NCBI GenBank assembly: GCA_021775895.1
Contig: JAJFGX010000028.1
Coordinates: 1 to 39,073, forward strand
Length of the DNA stretch: 39,073 nucleotides
Origin: Alphaproteobacteria bacterium
GTDB taxonomy: Bacteria; Pseudomonadota; Alphaproteobacteria; Micavibrionales; CSBR16-224
Direction of reading: 5' to 3'
In this document: positions 29,180 through 38,140 of the stretch, piece by piece
How the letters are laid out: each line of letters starts with the position of its first letter
How positions within the stretch are numbered: position 1 is the stretch's first letter
Notes under the pieces: generated by a model
The model's database searches: none
The model's input: the letters and a program-made list of their open reading frames with translations, nothing else
Told to the model about the DNA's origin: nothing
Position numbers and translations under genes: made by a program

Positions 29180-30607
29180 ATGAATTTTATGCTGTATTTT
29201 TTAATTCACACAGCTTTTTGGGGATCTATGTCAAGGAATCAACTGAAAATAAATAAATTTTATATAGCTGTTCGCAGGTTAAGCATCTTTATGTTTATTG
29301 CTAGCATTATGCTGTATAGCAACCATGCTTCTGCTGCTTACAATAATAAATATGCATCTATAGTTATTGATGCTACAAGTGGACAAGTCTTGAGTGAAAG
29401 GCATGCTAATAAAAAGCTACACCCAGCCTCCCTAACAAAAATCATGACAATTTACTTAGCTTTTGATGCCTTGCAATCTGGCAAATTGAAAAAATGGCAA
29501 AAGCTGCCTGTATCTAGGCATGCGACAAATATGGTTCCATCAAAGCTCGGGCTAAAAGCTGGTAGCAAAATTAGAGTAGATGATGCGATTTCTGTGCTTG
29601 TTACAAAATCAGCCAATGATGTTGCTGTTGTTCTAGCTGAAGCTATTGCTGGCAGTGAGGCTAACTTTGCCAAAATGATGACACGCAAAGCACGTATCCT
29701 AGGTATGCGTAGCACTACATTTAAAAATGCATCTGGTCTGCACCACCCAAGACAAATTAGCACTGCTAGGGACATGTCAATACTTGCACGTTCATTTTTA
29801 TTATATCACCCTGATAACTACCATTATTTCAGCATGAAAAGCTTTACTTATGCTGGAAAAACATACAGAAACCACAATAAATTAATGTCTTCTTATAGGG
29901 GAATGGACGGTATTAAAACGGGATATGTTAGGGCTTCTGGCTTTAATCTAGTAGCCTCAGTACTACGTGATGGAAGAAGATTAATAGGCGTAGTTTTTGG
30001 AGGTAGATCAGGGCATTCACGCAATAGACACATGGCGACACTATTAGATAAAGGCTACGCAAAGGCCACTCGTTATCAACTCGCTAAATGGCATAATCCG
30101 CCACCAATACCCACTCGCAGACCTGTAGAAGCAAGAATTAGAGTTGCATCTAATCATACAAACATACAGGATAATTTTGCTACTATTACCAGATACCCTA
30201 AACGAAAACAGGCAAAGCACCTTGATATGATGGGCTTAATAGTTGGAGAAGGTGACGCTGAAATTGCAGAGACTTTAAAAACAATGTCAAAAACTACGGC
30301 TGGAATAAGCAAAACAAAAAATCAAAATAATCGAAAAAAGAGTCATCCGAAAAATTGGCAAATTCAAATAGGTGCTTTTACCACTTTAAATGCCGCACAT
30401 AATGCTCTTAATAAAACAACAAAAATGCTACGTAAGAATAGCAGGCAAGCTATTAGCCCTCGTGTTATACCTCTTGCAACCCAGCGAGGCACAATATATA
30501 GAGCCAGAATAGCAGGGCTTAGTAAACCATACGCCATAAAAACATGCGCTGAATTAAATAGCTGTATTATCATGGCTAGCAATAGTACAAATTCTAGAGC
30601 AAGATAA
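29180..30607 (+). CDS. D-alanyl-D-alanine carboxypeptidase (PBP5/6-like) with C-terminal SPOR domain; start may be 29228
   Basis: SLTKIMTIYLAFDAL (SxxK), KSANDVAVVLAEAIAG (SxN), GMDGIKTGYVRASGFNLV (KTG); C-terminal WQIQIGAFTTLNAAHNAL SPOR-like. Confidence 0.92.
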   Translation: MNFMLYFLIHTAFWGSMSRNQLKINKFYIAVRRLSIFMFIASIMLYSNHASAAYNNKYASIVIDATSGQVLSERHANKKLHPASLTKIMTIYLAFDALQSGKLKKWQKLPVSRHATNMVPSKLGLKAGSKIRVDDAISVLVTKSANDVAVVLAEAIAGSEANFAKMMTRKARILGMRSTTFKNASGLHHPRQISTARDMSILARSFLLYHPDNYHYFSMKSFTYAGKTYRNHNKLMSSYRGMDGIKTGYVRASGFNLVASVLRDGRRLIGVVFGGRSGHSRNRHMATLLDKGYAKATRYQLAKWHNPPPIPTRRPVEARIRVASNHTNIQDNFATITRYPKRKQAKHLDMMGLIVGEGDAEIAETLKTMSKTTAGISKTKNQNNRKKSHPKNWQIQIGAFTTLNAAHNALNKTTKMLRKNSRQAISPRVIPLATQRGTIYRARIAGLSKPYAIKTCAELNSCIIMASNSTNSRAR

Positions 30608-30625
30608 TTTATTTAGAGTATTAAT

Positions 30626-31267
30626 ATGTCTCAAAGCTTTCCTAACAGCACCAAAATAATCATAAATACATTTATATTGTTAATATTATTTAGCTTTCCC
30701 AGCATTGCTATTGCTCAAAATTCAAGTGATGTCTCAAAAATAAAATCTGGCTACATACGTATCGGCAAAAAGAACCAAGAAGAAGTAAAGCCAGAGGTTA
30801 CAGATAATAAAGCTGATGCTACAAAGATAGTAAAAGAAGCCCCCGCTGAAGAAAAAGATTCTTCAACAATTATGCCATGGCGACATGATGATGGTCTACG
30901 TACAGCAGAAATACAACTAATGTCAGGAAAATATACACAAGCGATTAAAACCCTTGATAAAGTACTAAAACGCCACCCAGCTAATGCAGATGCTTATGTT
31001 TATATAGGCTTTTCCTATATGGAACTTGGTTTAATGGATAAAGCTAAAAAAAATCTTAAGCGAGGTCTTAAAATATCTTCCAATCATATGGGAGCACACC
31101 TTTACTTAGGTATTATAGCCTTAAAAGAAAACAAAACTAATATTGCGATGGAACGACTAAATGCATTAAAAGCTTTATGCAGGGGCATGATTTGTGCTGA
31201 AGAGGATTTTCTATCTAATGAAATAAATGCACACAAAAAGAAAAAGAAAAGTAAGAAAGATGAGTAA
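30626..31267 (+). CDS. secreted TPR protein
   Basis: Signal peptide; TPR motifs AEIQLMSGKYTQAIKTLDKVLKRHPANADAYVYIGFSYMELGLMDKAKKNLKRGL. Confidence 0.75.
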   Translation: MSQSFPNSTKIIINTFILLILFSFPSIAIAQNSSDVSKIKSGYIRIGKKNQEEVKPEVTDNKADATKIVKEAPAEEKDSSTIMPWRHDDGLRTAEIQLMSGKYTQAIKTLDKVLKRHPANADAYVYIGFSYMELGLMDKAKKNLKRGLKISSNHMGAHLYLGIIALKENKTNIAMERLNALKALCRGMICAEEDFLSNEINAHKKKKKSKKDE

Positions 31268-31625
31268 AACTAAAGCAATTAATATCTATGGTATTAAAAA
31301 CTGTGACACCATGAAGAAAGCTTTCAAATGGCTAGATAAACACAATATTATATATAAGTTTCATGACTATAAAAAAGAACCTATTGATATAAATATTATT
31401 ACCATGGCATTTAAGCAACAAGGTATAGAGAACACTATTAATCGCCGTGGTACAACATGGCGAAAACTACCTGATAATGTAAAAGTGGAAATCAATGAAG
31501 AAAAAGCCCTCAAAATAATTATAGAGAACCCTTCAATTGTTAAACGCCCCTTACTTGTTTATGAAGGCAATATAGTGCTTGGCTTCAAAGATGATGTTTA
31601 TAGCAAGATATTTAAGCATGAGTAA
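31260..31625 (+). CDS. ArsC/Spx (YffB-like) family protein
   Basis: IYGIKNCDTMKKAFKWLDKHNIIYKFHDYKKEPID...INRRGTTWRKLPD...NPSIVKRPLLVYEG; ATGA-type overlap with the upstream TPR gene. Confidence 0.85.
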   Translation: MSKTKAINIYGIKNCDTMKKAFKWLDKHNIIYKFHDYKKEPIDINIITMAFKQQGIENTINRRGTTWRKLPDNVKVEINEEKALKIIIENPSIVKRPLLVYEGNIVLGFKDDVYSKIFKHE

Positions 31626-32406
31626 CGATTTATATGGCATAGATATCAAGCAATCAATGCCAGAGTCCTTTAGGACAGACCATATAATATGGGATAAATA
31701 TATTTCTAGTATTTGGCTAAGTATTTTTAAATTCTGCAATATTCAAAAAAATGATTCAATAATAGAAATAGGGCCTGGGAATTCAATTAAAATTGGCTAC
31801 GCTCTATCGCAACTGAATTTTTGTGGAACACTATATATAATTGATGCCTTGCCTGAGGTAATAGATACACTAAAACCAAAATATGAAGAACTATTGCCTA
31901 ATGCTAAAATTATTTGGCTTGATAAACCAGTTATAGAAGCTATAAAAACACTACCAAAACATATAGATTATATCCTCGCTAACCATGTACTAGACGATAT
32001 GCTTATTTATGCGGCAAAACATAGCGATGCCCTTACTTGGTCTAAATCATATACTCACATTCCATCTAATGATCTGCAAGAATCTTGGCAGGAAATATCT
32101 AAAGATATTAATGAATTAAAACAAGCTCAATCTATGGTTAGCAAAGAAATAATAAACTTAATAAATCAAATTAATCCAACATCAATTATTCTAAATCAAT
32201 ACCCAAGTGCTACTCTAAATGACCATGGTATGATATCGTTGAATAATGCCGCAATTGATATATTAAATATGATAAAAGATGAAGCAGATCAAATAGAACA
32301 AGCAGAAGTGCAAAATATACTCAATCTGCACCCTCACTACAATAATCACCATATTGGACAACATGTCCTAAATGCAAAGTATTGGACGATATGCAAGAAA
32401 ATATAA
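31618..32406 (+). CDS. class I SAM-dependent methyltransferase, uncharacterised
   Basis: Motif I IIEIGPGNS, acidic strand end IIDALPEV, ILANHVLDDM; ATG at 31618 overlaps the ArsC-like stop. Confidence 0.65.
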   Translation: MSNDLYGIDIKQSMPESFRTDHIIWDKYISSIWLSIFKFCNIQKNDSIIEIGPGNSIKIGYALSQLNFCGTLYIIDALPEVIDTLKPKYEELLPNAKIIWLDKPVIEAIKTLPKHIDYILANHVLDDMLIYAAKHSDALTWSKSYTHIPSNDLQESWQEISKDINELKQAQSMVSKEIINLINQINPTSIILNQYPSATLNDHGMISLNNAAIDILNMIKDEADQIEQAEVQNILNLHPHYNNHHIGQHVLNAKYWTICKKI

Positions 32407-34298
32407 ATAAAATTATGCACTCTGTGCCTGATATTACTACAAGGTGGGATAAAACTATGTTTTGTACGACCCCACTATACAAATCAAAACAACGTCATAT
32501 TCCACTTTATATTAATCAAGAGCTGTTTTATAAGCTATTCGAAATTAAAGAAGAAATAAGCTTCCTAAAAATGGCAAAATTGCTAGAAGAGGTTTTTAGC
32601 ACCACGATTGAGCCAGAAGCTGCGTTGGGCGAGCCTATAGGAACTGCCTATATTGACTACCAAGCTGACCCTTTAGACTTATCATTATCTGGCAATCTTG
32701 GCTCTGGCAGAGCTTACTATATTGGTAAGTACTTTAATATTAAAGGCGAGAAAACTCCTTTGGCTATATCGACAAAGAAACAATATTCAGATGGCTACCT
32801 AGAAATAGAGCGAGCTATTTGGGAAGCTGTTATTAGTAATTCTCTACAAACATCAATCAGCACTGGTCTAAATAAAGTGCTGGCAATTTTTAACCTCCAA
32901 GAACTTTGTGAAGTCTCTTGGCGTGATGAACCTGTAAAACGTGGGAAAATTATTAGAGTTGATGAGGCAGGAGAGCTTGATAGAACCACTCATTATTTTT
33001 ATACAAGAAAGCCACTCAGACAAAAAGAACTGGAATATTGTGCAAAAAGCTATGGTGTTTTAGAAGCTGATAAATTTATGGAGAGAATTACTCATGGTAA
33101 TTGGTCACCAGGTAATATTTCAGTCAAAGGACATTTAATTGATTTTGATACTGTGGGTGCGGTCAAAGGTCGTGGACCTTGTTATAGCTCTACTAGATGG
33201 CATCATGAAAATCGCTTTGGATTTGAGCATATGGGGCAATTAAAAGTTTTAGAGGCTTTAACAGCTGATAAAGAAATAAATCACGATTCTGCTAATTTTC
33301 TTGAATTATCTGAACAGCTAGAAAAAGCCAGACAACGGCAAATTGCTCATAAATTTATTGAGTTTATGGGCTTTGATAAGATAGAGGCACTCTATACAAA
33401 ATATAAAAGTGAAATTGATAAAATATCTGCTTTATTTATAGAGTTATCTCAGAAGAATTATTTTCAATCAGGAAAATCCTCAACCAGAGATTTGCATGCG
33501 TCTCTATTGCATGTCTATGATTTCTCCGCTTTATTTCGTGTTTACCCAACTATGAAGAAACAAGGTAAATTCAATGAAAAAGATGCTTTGGCTATTTTAA
33601 TTAATAGTAATCTTTTGGGTAATAGATTTCCTGAAATAAAAGAAGAACTTTCAGACATCGCACAAGAGCATTTAGATAAGGTTTATGAAGTGATTGATGA
33701 TTGCTTTGTAAAATCAACAATACAGCTGAATATGCTGAATATTGCAGCTCTACATTTTATTAAAGAATACGATTTATTATTTGAACAAATCATAGCTGAA
33801 CAAAATATTGATATAAATGATGTGGAAGAAAGAGCCTATATAATCAATGAAGACAGAATTTATTTACTCCCGTATTTTACAATTTCATATGATATAGCAA
33901 TGAGTGTTAGTAGTCAGTCCACAGAATGCACTCAGCAAAAAATTGAAACTCTAATCAAAGCCAATAAGCGAGTTACAAATAAAAACCATATAACCGACAT
34001 ACGCCTCTATGATAAAGGTTATACTTATAAAGTATTGAATGGAAAAGGACAATTTCAGCTCTGTTTTTCTACTTTTACTAAAGAAGGGCAAAAGCAAAAT
34101 TGGTTCAAAGAAGCCGTTAAACTGAGCTTTGACGACAAAGAATATTCAATGTCACTACAAAAATTATTCGGAGAGACTATATTAATGTCTGATTTAATCG
34201 ATATGAATGACATTTTAACCAACTACAACAGAGAAACTTCTTTACAGAACAAACGAATCATGATATATACTCATAAAGAGCATATAGGGTTAAGTTAA
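32391..34298 (+). CDS. divergent SelO/YdiU-like pseudokinase (putative protein AMPylase)
   Basis: Ordered SelO-like motifs: GNLGSGRAYYIGK, FNIKGEKTP (cf. LKGAGxTP), SDGYLEIERAIWEAVISNSL (cf. DGRAVLRSSIREFLxSEAM), KIIRVDEAGELDRTTHYFYTR (cf. RVAxSxIRFGHFEYF), HGNWSPGNISVKGHLIDFDTVG (cf. [20 protein letters not shown]). ORF track uses TTG at 32382; ATG at 32391 is an alternative. Confidence 0.65.
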   Translation: MQENINKIMHSVPDITTRWDKTMFCTTPLYKSKQRHIPLYINQELFYKLFEIKEEISFLKMAKLLEEVFSTTIEPEAALGEPIGTAYIDYQADPLDLSLSGNLGSGRAYYIGKYFNIKGEKTPLAISTKKQYSDGYLEIERAIWEAVISNSLQTSISTGLNKVLAIFNLQELCEVSWRDEPVKRGKIIRVDEAGELDRTTHYFYTRKPLRQKELEYCAKSYGVLEADKFMERITHGNWSPGNISVKGHLIDFDTVGAVKGRGPCYSSTRWHHENRFGFEHMGQLKVLEALTADKEINHDSANFLELSEQLEKARQRQIAHKFIEFMGFDKIEALYTKYKSEIDKISALFIELSQKNYFQSGKSSTRDLHASLLHVYDFSALFRVYPTMKKQGKFNEKDALAILINSNLLGNRFPEIKEELSDIAQEHLDKVYEVIDDCFVKSTIQLNMLNIAALHFIKEYDLLFEQIIAEQNIDINDVEERAYIINEDRIYLLPYFTISYDIAMSVSSQSTECTQQKIETLIKANKRVTNKNHITDIRLYDKGYTYKVLNGKGQFQLCFSTFTKEGQKQNWFKEAVKLSFDDKEYSMSLQKLFGETILMSDLIDMNDILTNYNRETSLQNKRIMIYTHKEHIGLS

Positions 34299-34309
34299 GG
34301 AGTGATGCA

Positions 34310-34600
34310 ATGAAAGATTTTAATGAGCTGGTTAATAGTGAAATAGATAAGGCCGTTAATGATAGCCTTAGTGGTATCCAAAGCCCCATTTTGAAGAATG
34401 CGATTAAAGACACTATACGTGAGGCTGTTATTAAGCAAATGACCGAAGATATGTCAGACACTGTGCGTAGTGCTGTTTCTGACGCTATCGACAACCTGTC
34501 TGATGATCTATCAGGTGCAAAAAATAATGTCTTAAAAAGAAACTTCAGGACTTCTTCAAGCAGTTACGGTGGTAAAAGCAGTAGCTATGGTGGAAAATAA
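34310..34600 (+). CDS. 96-aa protein with helical N-terminal region and C-terminal (SSSYGGK)2 tail; candidate substrate/precursor
   Basis: SD TAAGGAG at 34296-34302; 11-nt gap from the SelO-like stop; protein ends RTSSSSYGGKSSSYGGK*. Confidence 0.75.
   Translation: MKDFNELVNSEIDKAVNDSLSGIQSPILKNAIKDTIREAVIKQMTEDMSDTVRSAVSDAIDNLSDDLSGAKNNVLKRNFRTSSSSYGGKSSSYGGK
34556..34597 (+). repeat. two 21-bp units encoding identical SSSYGGK heptapeptides
   Basis: tcaagcagttacggtggtaaa / agcagtagctatggtggaaaa: same peptide, 5 of 7 codons differ synonymously. Confidence 0.95.
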
Positions 34601-34654
34601 AATTAATAAGTCTTAACCCTAGCTATTTAAAGCAATAATCAATATTATGGGCTA

Positions 34655-37528
34655 ATGTCCATATCACAACCACAAACAACAGAGCAAACATCTAGTGCTT
34701 CAATAGAATCTGTACCTATACCAGCACAGAAAACGTCTATTCATGCACCTGTTCTAATTGCCCATAAACGCAAAGCCTATTGGCTTACGCTTGATGGAGA
34801 GATTCTAACTCCATCTAATATTGAGCTAACCAAACTTATTAGCCAACATATGCCTATTGTTTGTCATGCTCCATTTGTTGCTCAGCAACTATCAATGACT
34901 CCATTCATTGCATACGATATTTTAGAATTATTTGCATTTGTACACCCTGCAAGGTTCTGCCTACCTAGTATCGGTGGTGTAGTTGCTGAGTTGTCTTTGC
35001 ATGACTTGCCAATAAGTTCAGCCGAAGAACAATCAATCGCAACATTAGAAACCGTGCAAAGATTACTTGATGACTTGCAATCAGAACAAAGACAAGAACA
35101 ATCTGATCCTATCAGTATAGCATCTATGATGGGACTTGGCAGTGATGGGATTAAACACCAAATTGGCTGGGCTTGGTCTGGAATAATACTCCAGGCTTTA
35201 GGTAGCCCAAATGGGCATGGCGATGCTAAAACAGCAAAGAACGGTACAAAAGTTTGGAATCGCTTGCAAGAATGGGCAGAAGATGCTCCGCCTCCACCTG
35301 CGGGGCATGAACCTGTCTCCGAAGAAGAGGCTTTGATTTGTTTAAAAAATCTTCTTAATCAACGTGGCTTGAATACTCGTGAACGTCCAGAACAAGAAAC
35401 ATATACAAAAAACCTTATTAAGGCCTTTAGTCCTCGTGATCATGAAAATATTCCAAATACAGTTGTGGCAGAGGCTGGTACTGGTATTGGTAAAACTCTA
35501 GGCTATCTTGCACCTGCTAGTGTTTGGGCAGAGAAAAATCAAGGTGCTGTTTGGATCTCTACATACACAAAAAACCTGCAACGACAAGTGGATCAAGAGT
35601 TAGATAATCTTTATCAAGATGCTGATGAAAAAAAACGCAATGTTGTTGTACGTAAAGGTAGAGAGAATTACCTTTGCTTACTAAATTTAGAAGAAGCACT
35701 AAACAGTTTAGCTGCACAAAATAATCAACGCTATGCTATAGGCATTGGGCTTATGTTACGTTGGGCAGCAGCAAGCCGTGATGGTGATCTTTATGGCGGT
35801 GATTTACCGGGTTGGCTAATTGGGATTTTAGAGTGGAAATCAACTCTGGCACTAGCTGACCGTCGTGGCGAATGCATGTTTGCTGCATGTTCACACTACC
35901 ATCGTTGCTTTATAGAAAAAAGCCAACGGCTTTCACAAAGAGCAAAAATAGTTATTGCAAATCATGCTCTGGTTATGAATAGAACCGCTTTATCACACCC
36001 ACATGATTCACTACCAAATCGCTATATTTTTGATGAGGGTCATCATATTTTTGATGCAGCTGACAGTGCTTTTTCTCTCCATTTATCAGGGCAAGAAGCG
36101 GCTGACTTGCGTCATTGGTTGCTTGGCATCGAGACAACAAATAGTCGTTCGCCAAGTGGAGGACGCAACGGAGGTCGCAATCGTGGACTGCAACGTCGCC
36201 TAGAAGAATTAATTGCTAATGATGATGAGGCTAAACATGCTTTAGAAGATATAATTGAGGCTGCCCGTTCCCTGCCAAGCCATTCTTGGCAACAACGCTT
36301 GCAATCAGAACAACCAAAAGGATTAATGGAAGGCTTTCTATTTCTAGTTAGACAGCAAATATATGCCAGAAATAGCAATGGACATGATGTGGTCTACTCA
36401 CTGGAAACTGGCGTATTCCCAGCAATTGACGGCTTATTTGAATCATCTTACGCTTTATCATGCAGATTGCGTGATTTATCTAGGCCGATGCAAAAAATAA
36501 TTTCTATTCTACAGACTCAAATCGAAGAAAACTCCGAGACAATGGCAACAGATACAAAAAAACGTATTGAATCAATTTGCCATGGACTACATCAACGTAG
36601 TAATCAATTAATTGCTGGCTGGATTGATATGCTGGCTTGCTTGCAAAACCAAACTAAACATGAAGCATTCATAGACTGGTTTCAATTAGAACGCATTGAA
36701 GGACGTGAATATGATGTTGGCATGTATAGACATTGGATTGACCCAACCGTGCCATTTGCTAAAAACTTGCAACCGCATGCTCATGGAGTAATCGTGACCT
36801 CTGCGAGCCTGCTTGATAGCACTCAACAACCAGAAGAACAGTGGGATTATGTAGTAAAGCATACTGGCATATCGCATATGACAGCCGATAGCTCCTCTAC
36901 CCAGAAAATACAATTATCATCACCTTATGACTACGGCAAACAATCACGTATTTTAGTCCTAACAGATATTCCAAGGGATAATACAGGGCAGATAGCAATG
37001 GCATATGCCGCTCTATTCAAAGCCTCAGGTGGTGGAGCTTTAGGACTTTTTACAGCAATTCAACGTTTAAAAGCCGTACATAGTAGATTATTGCCAGAGC
37101 TTGAAAAAAATAACCTACAATTATATGCACAGCATTTAGATGGGCTTGACCCAACGACCATAACCGAGATGTTCCGTATGGACGAGGACAGCTGTATGCT
37201 TGGCACAGATGCAACACGAGACGGCATGGACGTACCAGGGAGAGCTTTACGTTTAATTGCTTTTGATAGAGTCCCATGGCCAAGACCAGATATTCTACAC
37301 AAAGCAAGGCGTGACTATTTTGGTAGAGGTTATGATGATCGTATAACAAGATTCCGCCTAAAACAGGCTTATGGCAGACTAATAAGACATGAAGATGATA
37401 AAGGTATTTTTGTTATGCTCGATAATCGCCTGCCAAGCCGTTTATGTTCTGCCTTTCCTAGTGATGTACAAATAGAGCGAGTTGAGCTTGCCAAGGCGAT
37501 AGATATTATTAAAGATTTCTCACAATAA
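34655..37528 (+). CDS. DinG-like (XPD-family) ATP-dependent DNA helicase
   Basis: EAGTGIGKTLGYLAPA, Fe-S-type cysteines (NYLC...ECMFAACSHYHRC), FDEGHH, TDATRDGMDVPGRALRLIAFDRVPWPRPD, KQAYGRLIRHEDDKG. Confidence 0.92.
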   Translation: MSISQPQTTEQTSSASIESVPIPAQKTSIHAPVLIAHKRKAYWLTLDGEILTPSNIELTKLISQHMPIVCHAPFVAQQLSMTPFIAYDILELFAFVHPARFCLPSIGGVVAELSLHDLPISSAEEQSIATLETVQRLLDDLQSEQRQEQSDPISIASMMGLGSDGIKHQIGWAWSGIILQALGSPNGHGDAKTAKNGTKVWNRLQEWAEDAPPPPAGHEPVSEEEALICLKNLLNQRGLNTRERPEQETYTKNLIKAFSPRDHENIPNTVVAEAGTGIGKTLGYLAPASVWAEKNQGAVWISTYTKNLQRQVDQELDNLYQDADEKKRNVVVRKGRENYLCLLNLEEALNSLAAQNNQRYAIGIGLMLRWAAASRDGDLYGGDLPGWLIGILEWKSTLALADRRGECMFAACSHYHRCFIEKSQRLSQRAKIVIANHALVMNRTALSHPHDSLPNRYIFDEGHHIFDAADSAFSLHLSGQEAADLRHWLLGIETTNSRSPSGGRNGGRNRGLQRRLEELIANDDEAKHALEDIIEAARSLPSHSWQQRLQSEQPKGLMEGFLFLVRQQIYARNSNGHDVVYSLETGVFPAIDGLFESSYALSCRLRDLSRPMQKIISILQTQIEENSETMATDTKKRIESICHGLHQRSNQLIAGWIDMLACLQNQTKHEAFIDWFQLERIEGREYDVGMYRHWIDPTVPFAKNLQPHAHGVIVTSASLLDSTQQPEEQWDYVVKHTGISHMTADSSSTQKIQLSSPYDYGKQSRILVLTDIPRDNTGQIAMAYAALFKASGGGALGLFTAIQRLKAVHSRLLPELEKNNLQLYAQHLDGLDPTTITEMFRMDEDSCMLGTDATRDGMDVPGRALRLIAFDRVPWPRPDILHKARRDYFGRGYDDRITRFRLKQAYGRLIRHEDDKGIFVMLDNRLPSRLCSAFPSDVQIERVELAKAIDIIKDFSQ

Positions 37529-37550
37529 AATTATTAATTGGCAATAAGTA

Positions 37551-38036
37551 ATGACAACAAAACTAAAAAAAGCACCAGAACTTCAAGTCGAAAAATGGCT
37601 TAACAATACTGATAACATTACTATTGAATCACTACAAGGGCAGGCCATTATGATCGTGGCCTTTCAAATGCTCTGTCTTGGTTGTGTTCAACTATTAATA
37701 CCTCAGGCAAAAAAAGTTTATGATATGTTCCCACCAAATGATTTGACTGTAATTGGAATACATACTGTTTTTGAACATCATGAAGCGATGAAAGAGCCTA
37801 GCTTGTCTGCGTTCCTACATGAATATAATATAAAATTTCCTGTAGCTATTGATCAACCAAGTGAAACAGGCAGGCTTCCAAAAACTATGTCTACATATAA
37901 TATGCAAGGTACGCCAACTATTCTACTTATAGACCATGAAGGCTATTTAAGAGCACACCATTTTGGACATATTTCTGATTTACAATTAGGTGCTGAACTT
38001 GCGACACTAATCATTGAAAAAAAAGACGCAAGGTAA
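37551..38036 (+). CDS. thioredoxin-fold (TlpA/AhpC-like) redox protein
   Basis: FQMLCLGCVQLLIPQAKKVY with CxxC, QGTPTILLIDHEGYLRAHHFG. Confidence 0.75.
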   Translation: MTTKLKKAPELQVEKWLNNTDNITIESLQGQAIMIVAFQMLCLGCVQLLIPQAKKVYDMFPPNDLTVIGIHTVFEHHEAMKEPSLSAFLHEYNIKFPVAIDQPSETGRLPKTMSTYNMQGTPTILLIDHEGYLRAHHFGHISDLQLGAELATLIIEKKDAR

Positions 38037-38062
38037 CAATGATCTATCCTCATATCATTGTT
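38035..38062 (+). terminator. putative stem-loop terminator overlapping the stop codon
   Basis: AACAATGAT (38035-38043) and ATCATTGTT (38054-38062), perfect 9-bp inverted repeat with 10-nt loop; low GC and no long U-tract. Confidence 0.45.
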
Positions 38063-38140
38063 CTTTACTAAATAAGCAACTTAAAGCAAGTGAGCGACAA
38101 ACATACTGCCCATAATATACAAAATTAACGTGTCCTGCCC

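Noticed and set aside
36003-37349. Several small ORFs on both strands within the DinG-like gene
   Set aside because: Overlap a long, motif-supported helicase ORF; no independent support.
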